A DNA stretch of 38,742 bases from Candidatus Aminicenantota bacterium. Its GTDB lineage: Bacteria > Acidobacteriota > Aminicenantia > UBA2199. The stretch is from NCBI GenBank assembly GCA_026393835.1, contig JAPKZK010000105.1, positions 1-38,742 of the forward strand, read 5' to 3'. Below are positions 16,048-25,181 of this stretch, piece after piece. Each line of letters starts with the position of its first letter. Within the stretch, counting starts at the first letter, position 1. The notes below the pieces were generated by a model, which ran no database searches, was not told where the DNA came from, and saw only the letters and a program-made list of their open reading frames with translations. Both the position numbers and the translations under genes were made by a program.

Positions 16048-17973
16048 ATGTCGGGAGAAAATGAAAAGAAAAAACCAAAGATTTTAATTGTCGAAGATGA
16101 ATTGATTGTCGCGACAAACATCGAAAATCAATTAAGTAAGATGGGTTATGAGGTTTTCGCTTCGGTCGATTCAGGCGAAGAAGCCATTCGCCTGGCGCAG
16201 GAAGCCAAACCGGACCTGGCCCTGATGGATATCAAATTACCCGGCAATATGGGCGGCATAGAAACCGCCCAATATCTCTATGACCACCTGCATATACCCG
16301 TGGTTTTTCTTACCGCCTATATGGACAATGAAACGCTGCAGCGGGCTAAAATCGCTTCACCCTACGGATACATCCTAAAACCTTTCGACATCAATAAATT
16401 ATATACTACCATTGAGATTGCCCTTCATAAACACGAAATAGAAAAGAAGTTGAAAGAAAGCGAACAAAAGTTCCGTACCTTAGCGGACTATTCCCCGGTG
16501 GGTATATTTCAATCCGATAGAGACGGCAACTGCAGCTATGTGAACCGGCGCTGGTGTGAAATTACCGGCCTTGCGCCGACGGCAACCGCGAGAGAATGCT
16601 GGAAGAATGCGCTCCACCAGGACGATCGCGCCCTTGTCTGCGAAGCCTGGGATAAATTGAACCGCCCGGGCGGCCGATTTGCCATGGAATACCGCTTCCA
16701 AACCCCGGCGGGTAAAATCAACTGGGTCTTTGGTCACGCCGTTCCCATCGCCGATGATCCCCAGGAAAATACCGGGTACATCGGCATTATCACCGATATC
16801 ACCGCCAAAAAAAAACTGGAAAAGAAACTAACAACCGCTGAAAAACTGGAAGCCATCGGAATCCTGGCCGGCGGCATCGCCCATGATTTCAATAACCTGC
16901 TTTCGGTAGTCATCGGGAATATATCCATGCTGAGAGATGATCTCAATATTACCCCAACCCAAACCGGCATGCTGAAAAAAATGGAAAAAGCGTCGTTCCA
17001 GGCCGCGGACCTGGCCCAAAAACTCATTACATTTTCCAAAGGCGGGTGGCTGCACCGAGAAAAAGTCATTTTCCCTCTTCTATTAGAGGAAGTCATCCTC
17101 GAGACCTTTCCCACGCAGCAAGCCTTTTTCGACCTCCGGATTCCACCCGACCTCCACCCCATGGACGGGGACCCCGGTCAACTGAAACAGGTTTTCGCCA
17201 ACCTGTTGTTCAATGCCGTAGAAGCGGAAAGTGAAACGAAAATCATTACCATTACCGCCCAGAACATCGAAAACACCCCGGAAGATACCCCCTTAAAAAA
17301 AGGCCAATACGTCAAAATTACCATCGAAGACAGGGGGATTGGCATCCCCCAGGAATACCTGGGTAAAGTTTTTGACCCCTATTTCTCTACCAAATCCCGG
17401 GGCGTCGATAAAGGCATGGGCCTGGGGCTTACTATTTGTTATTCCATCATCCAGAAACACGACGGCCATATTCATATCTCCTCCATACCGGGCAAAGGAA
17501 CAAAGGTCAAGGTTTATCTTCCCACATTCCAGGCGGAAAGCCCGTATATTTCCGACCGGCAAGTTATCCTATCTCCCCCCCACCCCATTGTATCCAAAGT
17601 GCTGATAATGGATGACGACCCCGCTATCCAGGATGTAACCCGGAAACTATTGGAACGCATGGGTTTTCAAGCAGAAACCTTCGATGAAGGACAACAAGCG
17701 CTAGAGGCCTATAAAAATGCCTGGGAAGCAGGCGAACCTTACGATGCGGTTATCCTGGATTTGATTAATAAAAAAGGCCTGGGTGGAAAGGAAACCTTGA
17801 AAAAAATATTACCATTGAACCCCAGGGCGCGGGTTATCGCTATTTGCGGTTTTTCCAACGGTACGGAACGGGAAGACCTTTTGCTGGAAGGATTTAGCGA
17901 TGTACTGCTTAAACCCTACAAAATGAGCGATTTGAAAAACGCCCTGGATAAGTTAGAAGTTAATGACAACTAA
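16048..17973 (+). CDS. Hybrid kinase: receiver-PAS-histidine kinase-receiver
   Basis: 641 residues, cytoplasmic (no membrane segment). Order: N-terminal receiver (KILIVEDE, phosphoacceptor Asp61, Lys111 in LKPF); PAS (about 138-255); dimerisation domain with H-box GGIAHDFNNLL, His279; HATPase with FANLLFNAVEA, DRGIGIP, YFSTKS and GMGLGL; second receiver with MDDD and Asp571 in VILDLIN. In the second receiver the usual T-G-Y/F motif reads CGFS, so its switch residue is altered. It accepts phosphate from an upstream kinase and runs its own phosphorelay; the output partner is not adjacent. GGAGG precedes the start. First of three kinase genes in one direction. Confidence 0.93.
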   Translation: MSGENEKKKPKILIVEDELIVATNIENQLSKMGYEVFASVDSGEEAIRLAQEAKPDLALMDIKLPGNMGGIETAQYLYDHLHIPVVFLTAYMDNETLQRAKIASPYGYILKPFDINKLYTTIEIALHKHEIEKKLKESEQKFRTLADYSPVGIFQSDRDGNCSYVNRRWCEITGLAPTATARECWKNALHQDDRALVCEAWDKLNRPGGRFAMEYRFQTPAGKINWVFGHAVPIADDPQENTGYIGIITDITAKKKLEKKLTTAEKLEAIGILAGGIAHDFNNLLSVVIGNISMLRDDLNITPTQTGMLKKMEKASFQAADLAQKLITFSKGGWLHREKVIFPLLLEEVILETFPTQQAFFDLRIPPDLHPMDGDPGQLKQVFANLLFNAVEAESETKIITITAQNIENTPEDTPLKKGQYVKITIEDRGIGIPQEYLGKVFDPYFSTKSRGVDKGMGLGLTICYSIIQKHDGHIHISSIPGKGTKVKVYLPTFQAESPYISDRQVILSPPHPIVSKVLIMDDDPAIQDVTRKLLERMGFQAETFDEGQQALEAYKNAWEAGEPYDAVILDLINKKGLGGKETLKKILPLNPRARVIAICGFSNGTEREDLLLEGFSDVLLKPYKMSDLKNALDKLEVNDN

Positions 17974-17975
17974 TC

Positions 17976-19304
17976 ATGCCCGGGCTAAAACTCAAAATAC
18001 AAACCATGAATAGGGCCGGCGCGTTTCACTCCCTTTTCATTTTCTCCATGTGCTGCCTCGGACTCCCCAGCCAGGAAGATTCATATAGAACCCATGCCGC
18101 CGCCGACGGCCCGGCAGCCGGGCAAACCGTATGGAGTTATATCCTGCTGTACATCTTACCGGCTCTTTTTATTATCTATACCATTTACATACTTTCCACT
18201 TATATTTCAAGAAAACGCTATACGATTCGACTGGAAGAAGAAGTTCGGCAGCGTACGCAGCGGTTGGAAGCCTCTGAAAAGGAAATACGCAATATCTATG
18301 ACAGCGCCCATGACGCCATCATTGTTTTTGGCCCGGAGGAGGAAATCGTTTATGATGTGAATAAAAGGGCCTGTGAAATTTACGGGTTTTCCCGGGACGA
18401 ATTCATCGGCATGTCCCTGGAAAAAATAAGTAAGAATGTTAATCGGGGAAAGGCCAAAGTCAGGGAAACCCTGCGGCAAGGGGACTATCTCAATTTCCAA
18501 ACGGTCCAGTACCGCAAAAATGGGTCTGAAATGCACCTGGAAATCAATGCTTCGGTGATTAATTACCGCGATAAAATCGCCATCCTCAGTATCAACCGGG
18601 ATATTACCCAACGGAACCTGGCGGAGCAGCAAATCAAAAAATCCCTCCTGGAAAAGGAAGTACTCCTGAAGGAAATTCATCACCGGGTTAAGAATAATTT
18701 GCAGATCATCTCCAGCCTGATGGATTTGCAGTTGGACGCCATGGAGGGCCTAAAAGACCCAAAGGCCCTACAATTATTCCGGCAGAGCAAAGACCGTATC
18801 AGTTCCATGGCGCTGATCCATGAAAATATCTATCGCTCCCATGACCTAGCCAGGATCGACGGCGTGAAATACATCGAAGAGCTCCTGGATTATTTTTTTA
18901 GCGCCTATGGCAGTAAGATTGACAGCGTCACCCCCTTTATTAAAATAGAAAAACCTTTAACTTCCATTTCCTTAACCATGGAAACGGCGATACCCATGGG
19001 TTTGATTCTTACGGAATTACTTACCAATGCATTGAAGCACGCTTTTCCTCCTGATCTTTTCGGGCGTAAAAAAGAAATTCACATCGTATTTAGTTCCGAA
19101 TCCGGGGATACCTTGACGTTAACCGTCAGCGATAACAGCGTGGGGCTGCCCGGGGGTATTGGCAACCGGCGGGGACGTTGGCAAACATTGGGTTTGCAGT
19201 TGGTATCCCTGCTGACCCGGCAGTTGAAAGGGACTTTAAAACTGGAAGGAAACGCGGAGATAGGAACCTCTGTTAAAATAACTTTTCCCTATCGGCCCGG
19301 TTAA
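17976..19304 (+). CDS. Membrane sensor histidine kinase with PAS and HisKA_2 domains
   Basis: 442 residues. A weak hydrophobic N-terminus (about 17-31) and a clear membrane segment (about 53-77) are followed by a coiled linker, a PAS domain (about 95-215), and the HisKA_2 motif LLKEIHHRVKNNLQ with the phosphoacceptor histidine at 235/236. HATPase signatures (ELLTNALKHAFP, VSDNSVGLPGG) complete it. HisKA_2 kinases usually hand phosphate to stand-alone receivers, and the REC-PAS-HK-REC protein just upstream is an obvious candidate. The start lies 2 bases after the previous stop and has no ribosome site, so translation is probably coupled; an internal Met11 start cannot be excluded. Confidence 0.9.
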   Translation: MPGLKLKIQTMNRAGAFHSLFIFSMCCLGLPSQEDSYRTHAAADGPAAGQTVWSYILLYILPALFIIYTIYILSTYISRKRYTIRLEEEVRQRTQRLEASEKEIRNIYDSAHDAIIVFGPEEEIVYDVNKRACEIYGFSRDEFIGMSLEKISKNVNRGKAKVRETLRQGDYLNFQTVQYRKNGSEMHLEINASVINYRDKIAILSINRDITQRNLAEQQIKKSLLEKEVLLKEIHHRVKNNLQIISSLMDLQLDAMEGLKDPKALQLFRQSKDRISSMALIHENIYRSHDLARIDGVKYIEELLDYFFSAYGSKIDSVTPFIKIEKPLTSISLTMETAIPMGLILTELLTNALKHAFPPDLFGRKKEIHIVFSSESGDTLTLTVSDNSVGLPGGIGNRRGRWQTLGLQLVSLLTRQLKGTLKLEGNAEIGTSVKITFPYRPG

Positions 19305-19339
19305 AATTTACAACGTATAAGTAAAATAAGGAGTATTAG

Positions 19340-21244
19340 ATGATTAGACTTACATATCAGGAACTGGAAAAACAACTGAAAGAGGTAGAAGAAGAAAAAG
19401 AAAAAGAAAAAATTTTCAGGGAGGCCCTGGACCATGAATTTGCCGTCAATGCGGCCCTACTGGAATTGTATAAACCGCTCAGCTCCCCTACTTCCACCAT
19501 CGAAGAAATCACCCGCATACTCCTGGAAAAAGTGCTGGCATTAACCCGCAGTAAGCATGGTTATGTGTCCGCCATCGACCCGGAAACAGGTGACAATGTG
19601 GGCTACACGCTTACCCATATGCTGGATAAGTGCGACTTGCCGGAGGATAAACGAAAAATTATTTTTCCCATCGGCCCGGATGGAAAATATCCAACCCTCT
19701 GGGGGCACGCCCTGAACACACACGAAAGTTTTTTCACCAACACCCCCTCCCAACACCCCGCGTCTAAAGGAACGCCCGCGGGTCATATCCCCGTGGAGCG
19801 TTTTTTATCCGTACCCGTGATGTTGGGGGCGGAGTTGGTGGGCCAGGCGTCCCTGGCCAATAAAGAAACCGACTATACTGTAAGCGACCTGGAAACCATC
19901 CAGCGTTTGGCCGGTTATTACGCCCTGGCCATCCAGCGTATGCGCGCCCAGGAGGAGTTACAGCAGGCCCACGACAAACTGGAAATTCGCGTCCGGGAAC
20001 GGACCGCCGAATTAGCCGCCGCCAACCAACAATTGTCACGCGAAATCAAAGAACGAATACAAGCGGTGGAAGAACGGGAACAAATGATGAACGAGCTCCG
20101 CAGGACAAAAAAATTGGAAGCCATCGGCACATTGGCCGGCGGCATCGCCCATGATTTCAACAATATTTTAGCCGCCATTATCGGGTACTCAGAGTTGGCC
20201 CAATATAAAATTCCCCAGGATAATGAAGCCCTTTCCGACCTTGAAGAAGTTCTTAAAGCGGCCAATCGCGCCAAAGAGCTGGTCAGGCAGATTCTTACCT
20301 TCACCCGGCACGGCGCCAGGGAACAGAGGCCGGTCCGGTTAAAAGCCGTGGTAAATGAGGCGGTTAAATTGCTGCGCGCCATTATTCCCGCCAGTATCCA
20401 AATAATCCAGGACATCGATCCCATCTGCGACCAACATACCATCCTGGGCGATCCCACCCAGGTTCACCAGGTGATTATGAATCTCGGAACCAATGCTTAC
20501 CACGCCATGCGTTCCCAGGAAACCGGCTCAATCCTGAAAATAGAGTTAATGTACCTGGAAATACAAGAGGGCAATCTCATCCGGGGCGTCATGATGGAAC
20601 CCGGGAAGTACATCGAAATCAAAGTCAGCGACACCGGTCACGGGATGGACCGGGAAGTCCTGGAACGCATATTCGACCCTTACTATTCCACCAGGGAAAT
20701 AGGCCAGGGCATGGGTTTGGGGTTATCGGTGGTTCACGGCATAGTAAAAAGTCATAAAGGTTATATTACGGTAGACAGTCAAATCGGCAAAGGAAGTACA
20801 TTTTATATATATTTTCCCTGCCATGACAGCTATATGGAAATAGAGGAAATCCCGGTGGGAGTACACCCCCCCATGGGAAATGAACGCATCTTATACGTGG
20901 ATGATGAAGAAGCCCTGGTGAAGACAGGAAAGGCTATACTGGAACGGTTCGGCTACCGGGTCACCGGGGTGTCCAACAGCAAGGATGCCCTGGAGATTTT
21001 CCAGGAAAACCCGGATAATTTCGACCTGTTGATAACCGACATGACCATGCCCGGAATAACAGGGGCGCGGTTGGCCCAGGAGCTGCTCAAGATCAAACCG
21101 GGTATTCCCATGATCATATGCACCGGCTACAGCGATTCGGTGGAGGAAGAAACCGCAAAATCTCTGGGGTTCAGCGAATTTATCATGAAACCGATGATGA
21201 GTAAAAAAATCGCCTTGCTCATCCGCAAAGTACTGGATAAGTAA
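19340..21244 (+). CDS. GAF-domain hybrid histidine kinase
   Basis: 634 residues. An N-terminal charged coil (EEEKEKEKIF) leads into a GAF domain (about 25-205, with GHVSAIDPETG-like start and LSVPVMLGAELVGQASLANK), then a long coiled coil (about 210-250), H-box GGIAHDFNNIL, HATPase (NLGTNAYHAM, DTGHGMD, GMGLGLSVV) and a C-terminal receiver (ILYVDDEE, Asp in LLITDMTMPG, CTGYS, KP). No membrane segment is visible, so the ligand of the GAF domain is intracellular. GGAG lies upstream of the start, 35 bp after the previous gene. The three consecutive kinases probably form a relay with the nearby AraC hybrid; this is inference from position. Confidence 0.92.
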   Translation: MIRLTYQELEKQLKEVEEEKEKEKIFREALDHEFAVNAALLELYKPLSSPTSTIEEITRILLEKVLALTRSKHGYVSAIDPETGDNVGYTLTHMLDKCDLPEDKRKIIFPIGPDGKYPTLWGHALNTHESFFTNTPSQHPASKGTPAGHIPVERFLSVPVMLGAELVGQASLANKETDYTVSDLETIQRLAGYYALAIQRMRAQEELQQAHDKLEIRVRERTAELAAANQQLSREIKERIQAVEEREQMMNELRRTKKLEAIGTLAGGIAHDFNNILAAIIGYSELAQYKIPQDNEALSDLEEVLKAANRAKELVRQILTFTRHGAREQRPVRLKAVVNEAVKLLRAIIPASIQIIQDIDPICDQHTILGDPTQVHQVIMNLGTNAYHAMRSQETGSILKIELMYLEIQEGNLIRGVMMEPGKYIEIKVSDTGHGMDREVLERIFDPYYSTREIGQGMGLGLSVVHGIVKSHKGYITVDSQIGKGSTFYIYFPCHDSYMEIEEIPVGVHPPMGNERILYVDDEEALVKTGKAILERFGYRVTGVSNSKDALEIFQENPDNFDLLITDMTMPGITGARLAQELLKIKPGIPMIICTGYSDSVEEETAKSLGFSEFIMKPMMSKKIALLIRKVLDK

Positions 21245-21276
21245 GGAATAGCATTAAATAATGAAATAAAAGCCCG

Positions 21277-21876
21277 CTATATTTGCCCGCGTTTGATGAA
21301 AAATCGATAGGAGAATTTATCAATCTCACGGGTTTCCAGTTTCTCGAACACTTCTAACTCTTCCCGTCTATCGTCGGGTTTTCCATTATCGTTTAAGCGG
21401 AAAAGTTTTATAGTGATTATTGCACTTTCCTGGTCTTCGGGAGAGGCATCGCGGTTCGGTTTCAATTCTCCCGTTACCCAATCGATATCGAAATATTTTT
21501 CAAAGGAGTACGAGTCTCGGTCCGGTTTAAGCAGGCGCTCATCAAAAGCATCATACCTTTCCTGGCATAGTCCGCAGCACAAAAATAGATTCTCCCATTT
21601 ATAAGCATCCTTCGGAAACCGGGTTTTCGGTTTAAAGTGGTCGATGGTGCAGCGGATCCGCGGCCCCATAGGGGAAGCATCACAATAAGAACAATGATGC
21701 TGCGTCATGGTGGATAATTTTTTTACTAAGTCGTCATGGCCTTTGTTTTCATTCCTGCGCCATTGAAAGGACGAGCTTTTTCTAGTTTCGGCGTATTTGG
21801 CAGCCCACTCTTCGCCCCATTGCCGCCATTTCTCATTTAACCAACCGGGTGCTTCCGTGCGCTCTATTTTTTCCAT
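21277..21876 (-). CDS. HNH endonuclease, Septu PtuB-like
   Basis: 199 residues. HHCSYCD (Cys62, Cys65), TIDHFKPK with Asp79-His80, WENLFLC with Asn96, and a second Cys pair (Cys101, Cys104) form a zinc-supported HNH site. The layout matches the TIGR02646-type HNH proteins that serve as the effector (PtuB) of Septu anti-phage systems. Its start overlaps the end of the ATPase gene by 13 bases in another frame, and no ribosome site is visible, so it is translationally coupled. In known Septu systems the ATPase restrains the nuclease until infection, after which DNA or RNA is cut; the same role is inferred here from the pairing. Confidence 0.85.
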   Translation of the reverse strand: MEKIERTEAPGWLNEKWRQWGEEWAAKYAETRKSSSFQWRRNENKGHDDLVKKLSTMTQHHCSYCDASPMGPRIRCTIDHFKPKTRFPKDAYKWENLFLCCGLCQERYDAFDERLLKPDRDSYSFEKYFDIDWVTGELKPNRDASPEDQESAIITIKLFRLNDNGKPDDRREELEVFEKLETREIDKFSYRFFIKRGQI

Positions 21877-23969
21877 AAGCCGAATGATTTCCCTGTCCGC
21901 TGTTCCAGGCTCATTATTTCCCTGCGCATAATTCCTTCCAGTTCAACGCCCTTTCCGGCGATAGCCATGACTACTTCTTCAAATTTTTTCATATCCACTT
22001 CTCGATTATCCCGGATGGCAGCCTGCATCTCGCGGAATTTGTCCATCTCCTGCTCGATCTCGCGGCTGAAAGGAAAGGGGATATTGAATATCTCCCGTAC
22101 GATGGCATTGTAACTCAGACTCGATGTGATGTTTTTGTCCACGACAATAACATTATCACTGCCTTCTTTCATTTCCAGGGCGATCAAACTTTCCATATTC
22201 GCGCTTTGTACCACAAAGGGGCTGTGTGTGGTCACAATAAATTGGATGTTGGGAAATAGGGTTTCAATGCTGTGGAGGATGGTTCGCTGCCAACTGGGAT
22301 GTAAATGTAGATCGACTTCATCCAAGAGGATAAAACCTGTGATATCGGTTGCGTTTTCCAGGCTGCCCCCTTTTTCCACGATGCGGATAACAGCATCCAA
22401 GAGCCAGACCAGGGTGGATTTGAATCCTTCGGATAGGGCTTCCATGGGAATGTCTTTTTCGGGGTTGGAGGGGGTATGGAAATAAAAACTGCTGGAATCG
22501 TAACGAGTGAGTATGACTTTGTCGCCGCCGTTTGCTTTTTCCAGCACCTTGTTGATGAGGATTTGAATAGTTTGAAAATGCTCCTGGATACATTCGAAGT
22601 TGGCGCTGATTTTTATATGTTTCAGGTAGCCGTTTTCGCCGAACAATGTGGCAATGGGTTCCAGGTCTTTATAGGGTCTTGTATCTTCCAGTTTGTAACT
22701 GCGATTGACGCCGTAGGCCAGCAGCACAAAGGTATCCCGCATAGTTTCCAGTTGGTCGCTTCCTTCGGAGCAGGCGATGGAATCGTCTTTGCCGTCGATC
22801 TCAAATTTCAAATGGATGGGTTTATTATCAAAGAGGATATCGATTTCAAAAAGTCCGCGGCTGCTGTTTTTCTTGACCACTTCTTTCCAATTGTAAGGAA
22901 AAGGAATGTTTTTGATGCCACTCAGGCCAAGGGCGATCAATTGAAGGATGGTGGATTTGCCTTTGCCGTTGGTCCCGATAATAAGGGAGGTATTAATGGA
23001 AGGATCAAACCCAATATCCACATCCTCGAAGCATTTGATATGCTGAATTTTAATCCGCTGAAGTTTAATATTTTTGAATTTTTTTATTACCTTTTCGTCT
23101 TTATGAGGGAGTTCACGGGGGCCGATAAAATCTTTGTGTTTCAATACACGCTCTATTGCTTCGTCTATAATGGAATATTCTATTTCGGTTAAATCTCTAT
23201 CCTCATAGAGACTTTCAAGCTCAAAGAGTGCCAATTGAATATTAAAGGGGTATTGCAACGGGATTTTTTGGAATAAATAATCCAACTGTGCTTTATCTAA
23301 TTCAAAGTTCATATTCTCTGAAAGTTCCGCTATCAAATCTTCCGCTTCAAGCTTCAACAGCGTTGAAATACTATAAGAATAAAGATCACTAAAACTTTGA
23401 CCCGCATTGAACTTTTCGGCAATGGTTTCTATGTCGATGTCAGATGAATAAATAAACTGTACTTTGGATTTACTGGTTTCAATATATTTTCTGAGTTGCT
23501 GTTCAATATTCAAAAAATGAACCACGTTATCGGGACCTTCGTTTTTATAAATATTTTCCAACATCCCAGAGAAATTATCGATCATAATTACCAGTGATTC
23601 CTCACGGTTATAGTTTTTTAGCTCTTCAATTATATTTTCATAAAAAGCGTTATCCCATCTTTCTGCGATTGGTTTTTCTTCATCTGATCCGTAAAAAATA
23701 GAAGATACTCTAATCCCGGAATATGCAGATCGAATTTCCGTATAATATTCATCAATTTCTCTAATGGCAGCGACATTAACATACTTAAAATTATAATAAT
23801 CCGGCAAGTTATTGCTCAAAAAGAACAAGATAGATGTTTTACCGGACTTAGGGGGGCCGGATATCAAGACAGAACGATCTGAATCCAGTAATCTCTGGAT
23901 TTTCTTTATCACCTTAGGTCTTTCAAAAAAATCCGTTCCTCTTACCGGCATCTTAATGATATTACGCAT
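21864..23969 (-). CDS. Double P-loop ATPase, Septu PtuA-like with extra N-terminal AAA module
   Basis: 701 residues from the ATG at 23969 (GGAG upstream); the frame open to a GTG at 24101 would precede the predicted transcript start. Residues 1-290 form an ATPase_2/STAND-type module: GTDFFERPKVIKKI, Walker A GPPKSGKT (38-45), Walker B LVIMIDNF (126-133). Residues 300-620 form an ABC/SMC-like AAA_15/21 domain: IKCFEDVDIGF, Walker A GTNGKGKST (332-340), signature LSEGFKS (512-518), Walker B FILLDEVDLHLHP (546-558), and His582 in the H-loop. A charged helical tail follows. The second half is what a PtuA normally consists of; the first half is additional and could serve as the sensor or a second motor. 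It is paired with the HNH gene. Confidence 0.85.
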   Translation of the reverse strand: MRNIIKMPVRGTDFFERPKVIKKIQRLLDSDRSVLISGPPKSGKTSILFFLSNNLPDYYNFKYVNVAAIREIDEYYTEIRSAYSGIRVSSIFYGSDEEKPIAERWDNAFYENIIEELKNYNREESLVIMIDNFSGMLENIYKNEGPDNVVHFLNIEQQLRKYIETSKSKVQFIYSSDIDIETIAEKFNAGQSFSDLYSYSISTLLKLEAEDLIAELSENMNFELDKAQLDYLFQKIPLQYPFNIQLALFELESLYEDRDLTEIEYSIIDEAIERVLKHKDFIGPRELPHKDEKVIKKFKNIKLQRIKIQHIKCFEDVDIGFDPSINTSLIIGTNGKGKSTILQLIALGLSGIKNIPFPYNWKEVVKKNSSRGLFEIDILFDNKPIHLKFEIDGKDDSIACSEGSDQLETMRDTFVLLAYGVNRSYKLEDTRPYKDLEPIATLFGENGYLKHIKISANFECIQEHFQTIQILINKVLEKANGGDKVILTRYDSSSFYFHTPSNPEKDIPMEALSEGFKSTLVWLLDAVIRIVEKGGSLENATDITGFILLDEVDLHLHPSWQRTILHSIETLFPNIQFIVTTHSPFVVQSANMESLIALEMKEGSDNVIVVDKNITSSLSYNAIVREIFNIPFPFSREIEQEMDKFREMQAAIRDNREVDMKKFEEVVMAIAGKGVELEGIMRREIMSLEQRTGKSFGLWKK

Positions 23970-24009
23970 GAATTCGGTACTCCTTCGGCAAATAATGTTC
24001 CATAAAACA

Positions 24010-24038
24010 ATTGTAAAGGAAACGGCTTCATATTTCAA
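24010..24038 (-). promoter_or_regulatory. Promoter of the Septu-like pair
   Basis: TTGAAA, 17 bp, TACAAT on the minus strand. The transcript start near 24003 fits the ATG at 23969 with its GGAG. Confidence 0.5.
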
Positions 24039-24066
24039 TACCCGCAAGATTTTTTTTTGCTTATAA

Positions 24067-24095
24067 TTGAAAAAAACCAATAAAAATATTATAAT
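24067..24095 (+). promoter_or_regulatory. Promoter of the Rpn-like gene
   Basis: TTGAAA, 17 bp, TATAAT, close to consensus, with a transcript start about 17 bases before the start codon at 24119. It stands back to back with the Septu promoter. Confidence 0.55.
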
Positions 24096-24118
24096 ACCCA
24101 CATGAAAAGGAGCAGCGT

Positions 24119-24967
24119 ATGAAATTTGCAGACCCCAGGAACGATATTGCTTTCAAGAAAATCTTCGGCGATGAAAACAAAAAAGAAATCCTCATCAGCT
24201 TTCTCAATAACCTCCTCAACTTTGCGGGAACAACCAAAGAAATCATCGATATCACTATCACCGACCCCTACCAGGTTCCCAGGCTCACAGAACTCAAACA
24301 AACCATCCTGGACATCAACGCCGTGGACAAACGAAATATCCATTACATCATCGAAATGCAGGTCATCCATACCACCGCTTTCGAGAAAAGGGTCATGTAT
24401 TATATCAGCAAAGCATATTCCCAGCAGCTCAGCAGGGCCGAGGATTACCCAAAATTAAACCAGGTTATCTTTTTAGGGTTCCTGGATTTCACACTCTTCA
24501 AAGAAAGTTCCAATTATACCTCCCGGCATCTCATCCTTGAAGAAAGCACCAACAGCCATTATTTCAAGGATTTCGAATTGAACTTCGTCGAATTACCCAA
24601 ATTTAATAAAAGCCTCGAAGAGTTGTCCGACGTAAAAGAGAAATGGATATATTTCGTAAAAAATGCCGGGGACATGACCCTCATACCAAAAGAAATGGAA
24701 TATCCCAGGGAAATACGGGAAGCCTTCGAGGTGGCCAATCAATTAAGCTGGACCAAAGAAGAACTCGACGCCTATGACAAAAAAGGAATATATATCCAGG
24801 ACGAACGCGGCCGGGTCGAATATGCCAGGGAAGAGGGAATCGAAGCAGGCGAAAGATCGAAAGCATTAAATATCGCAAAAGAATTGTTAAACAGCGGCGT
24901 ATCCATCGACATTATCGTCAAATCCACCGGCTTGACAAAAGAAGAAATCCGGGAATTGAACAAATAA
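24119..24967 (+). CDS. Rpn-family PD-(D/E)XK nuclease (transposase-like)
   Basis: 282 residues. The N-terminus (FADPRNDIAFKKIFGDE) is the classic Rpn/PDDEXK_2 opening. Asp65 and Glu79-x-Gln81 (ILDINAVDKRNIHYIIEMQ) form the catalytic site. The C-terminus is helical and carries an EAGE...SGVSIDIIVKSTGLTKEEI helix-turn-helix-like end. Rpn proteins nick DNA and promote RecA-independent recombination, and some act in phage defence. AGGAG lies 6 bases upstream of the start. It is divergent from the Septu-like pair across 149 bp, which is compatible with a defence island. The gene looks intact. Confidence 0.9.
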   Translation: MKFADPRNDIAFKKIFGDENKKEILISFLNNLLNFAGTTKEIIDITITDPYQVPRLTELKQTILDINAVDKRNIHYIIEMQVIHTTAFEKRVMYYISKAYSQQLSRAEDYPKLNQVIFLGFLDFTLFKESSNYTSRHLILEESTNSHYFKDFELNFVELPKFNKSLEELSDVKEKWIYFVKNAGDMTLIPKEMEYPREIREAFEVANQLSWTKEELDAYDKKGIYIQDERGRVEYAREEGIEAGERSKALNIAKELLNSGVSIDIIVKSTGLTKEEIRELNK

Positions 24968-25043
24968 ATTCAATAAAAACAGTCGGTCATGAGGCCGTAT
25001 GCACCCTCGCCCGAAGACCATGAAAATATTGGCCCCATTCATT

Positions 25044-25112
25044 GTAGGGGCTTGATTTATCAAGCCCTGCACAAGCGATTCAACTTTCGGGTTTGATGAA
25101 TCAAACCCCTAC
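25044..25112. repeat. Two-hairpin palindromic element (69 bp)
   Basis: Ends are GTAGGGG and CCCCTAC. Inside are two hairpins, GGGCTTGAT with ATCAAGCCC, and GGGTTTGAT with ATCAAACCC. The architecture and length match the element at 15435-15500. It lies downstream of the Rpn gene; the 214-bp gap holds nothing else but the next promoter and a run of 14 A. Confidence 0.75.
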
Positions 25113-25145
25113 CAGGCCACCAGGGCTTTTTTTTCTTCGCGGCTC

Positions 25146-25174
25146 TTGCAAAAAAAAAAAAAATAAGTTATAAA
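25146..25174 (+). promoter_or_regulatory. Promoter of the acyl-CoA ligase, apparently leaderless
   Basis: TTGCAA, 17 bp, TATAAA ending 7 bases before the start codon at 25182. Transcription would begin at or next to the ATG, and no Shine-Dalgarno sequence is present. The spacer contains a run of 14 A. Confidence 0.45.
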
Positions 25175-25181
25175 TTTCACT

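Noticed and set aside
23970..24101. Longer start for the PtuA-like ATPase at 24101 (GTG)
   Set aside because: It lies upstream of the predicted transcript start, lacks a ribosome site, and the extra residues look non-domain.
21277..24119. Retron-associated Septu (Ec78-type)
   Set aside because: No reverse transcriptase gene or retron ncRNA structure was seen beside the pair.
24119..24967. Insertion sequence
   Set aside because: The protein is transposase-like in name only; no terminal inverted repeats or target duplications were seen around it.
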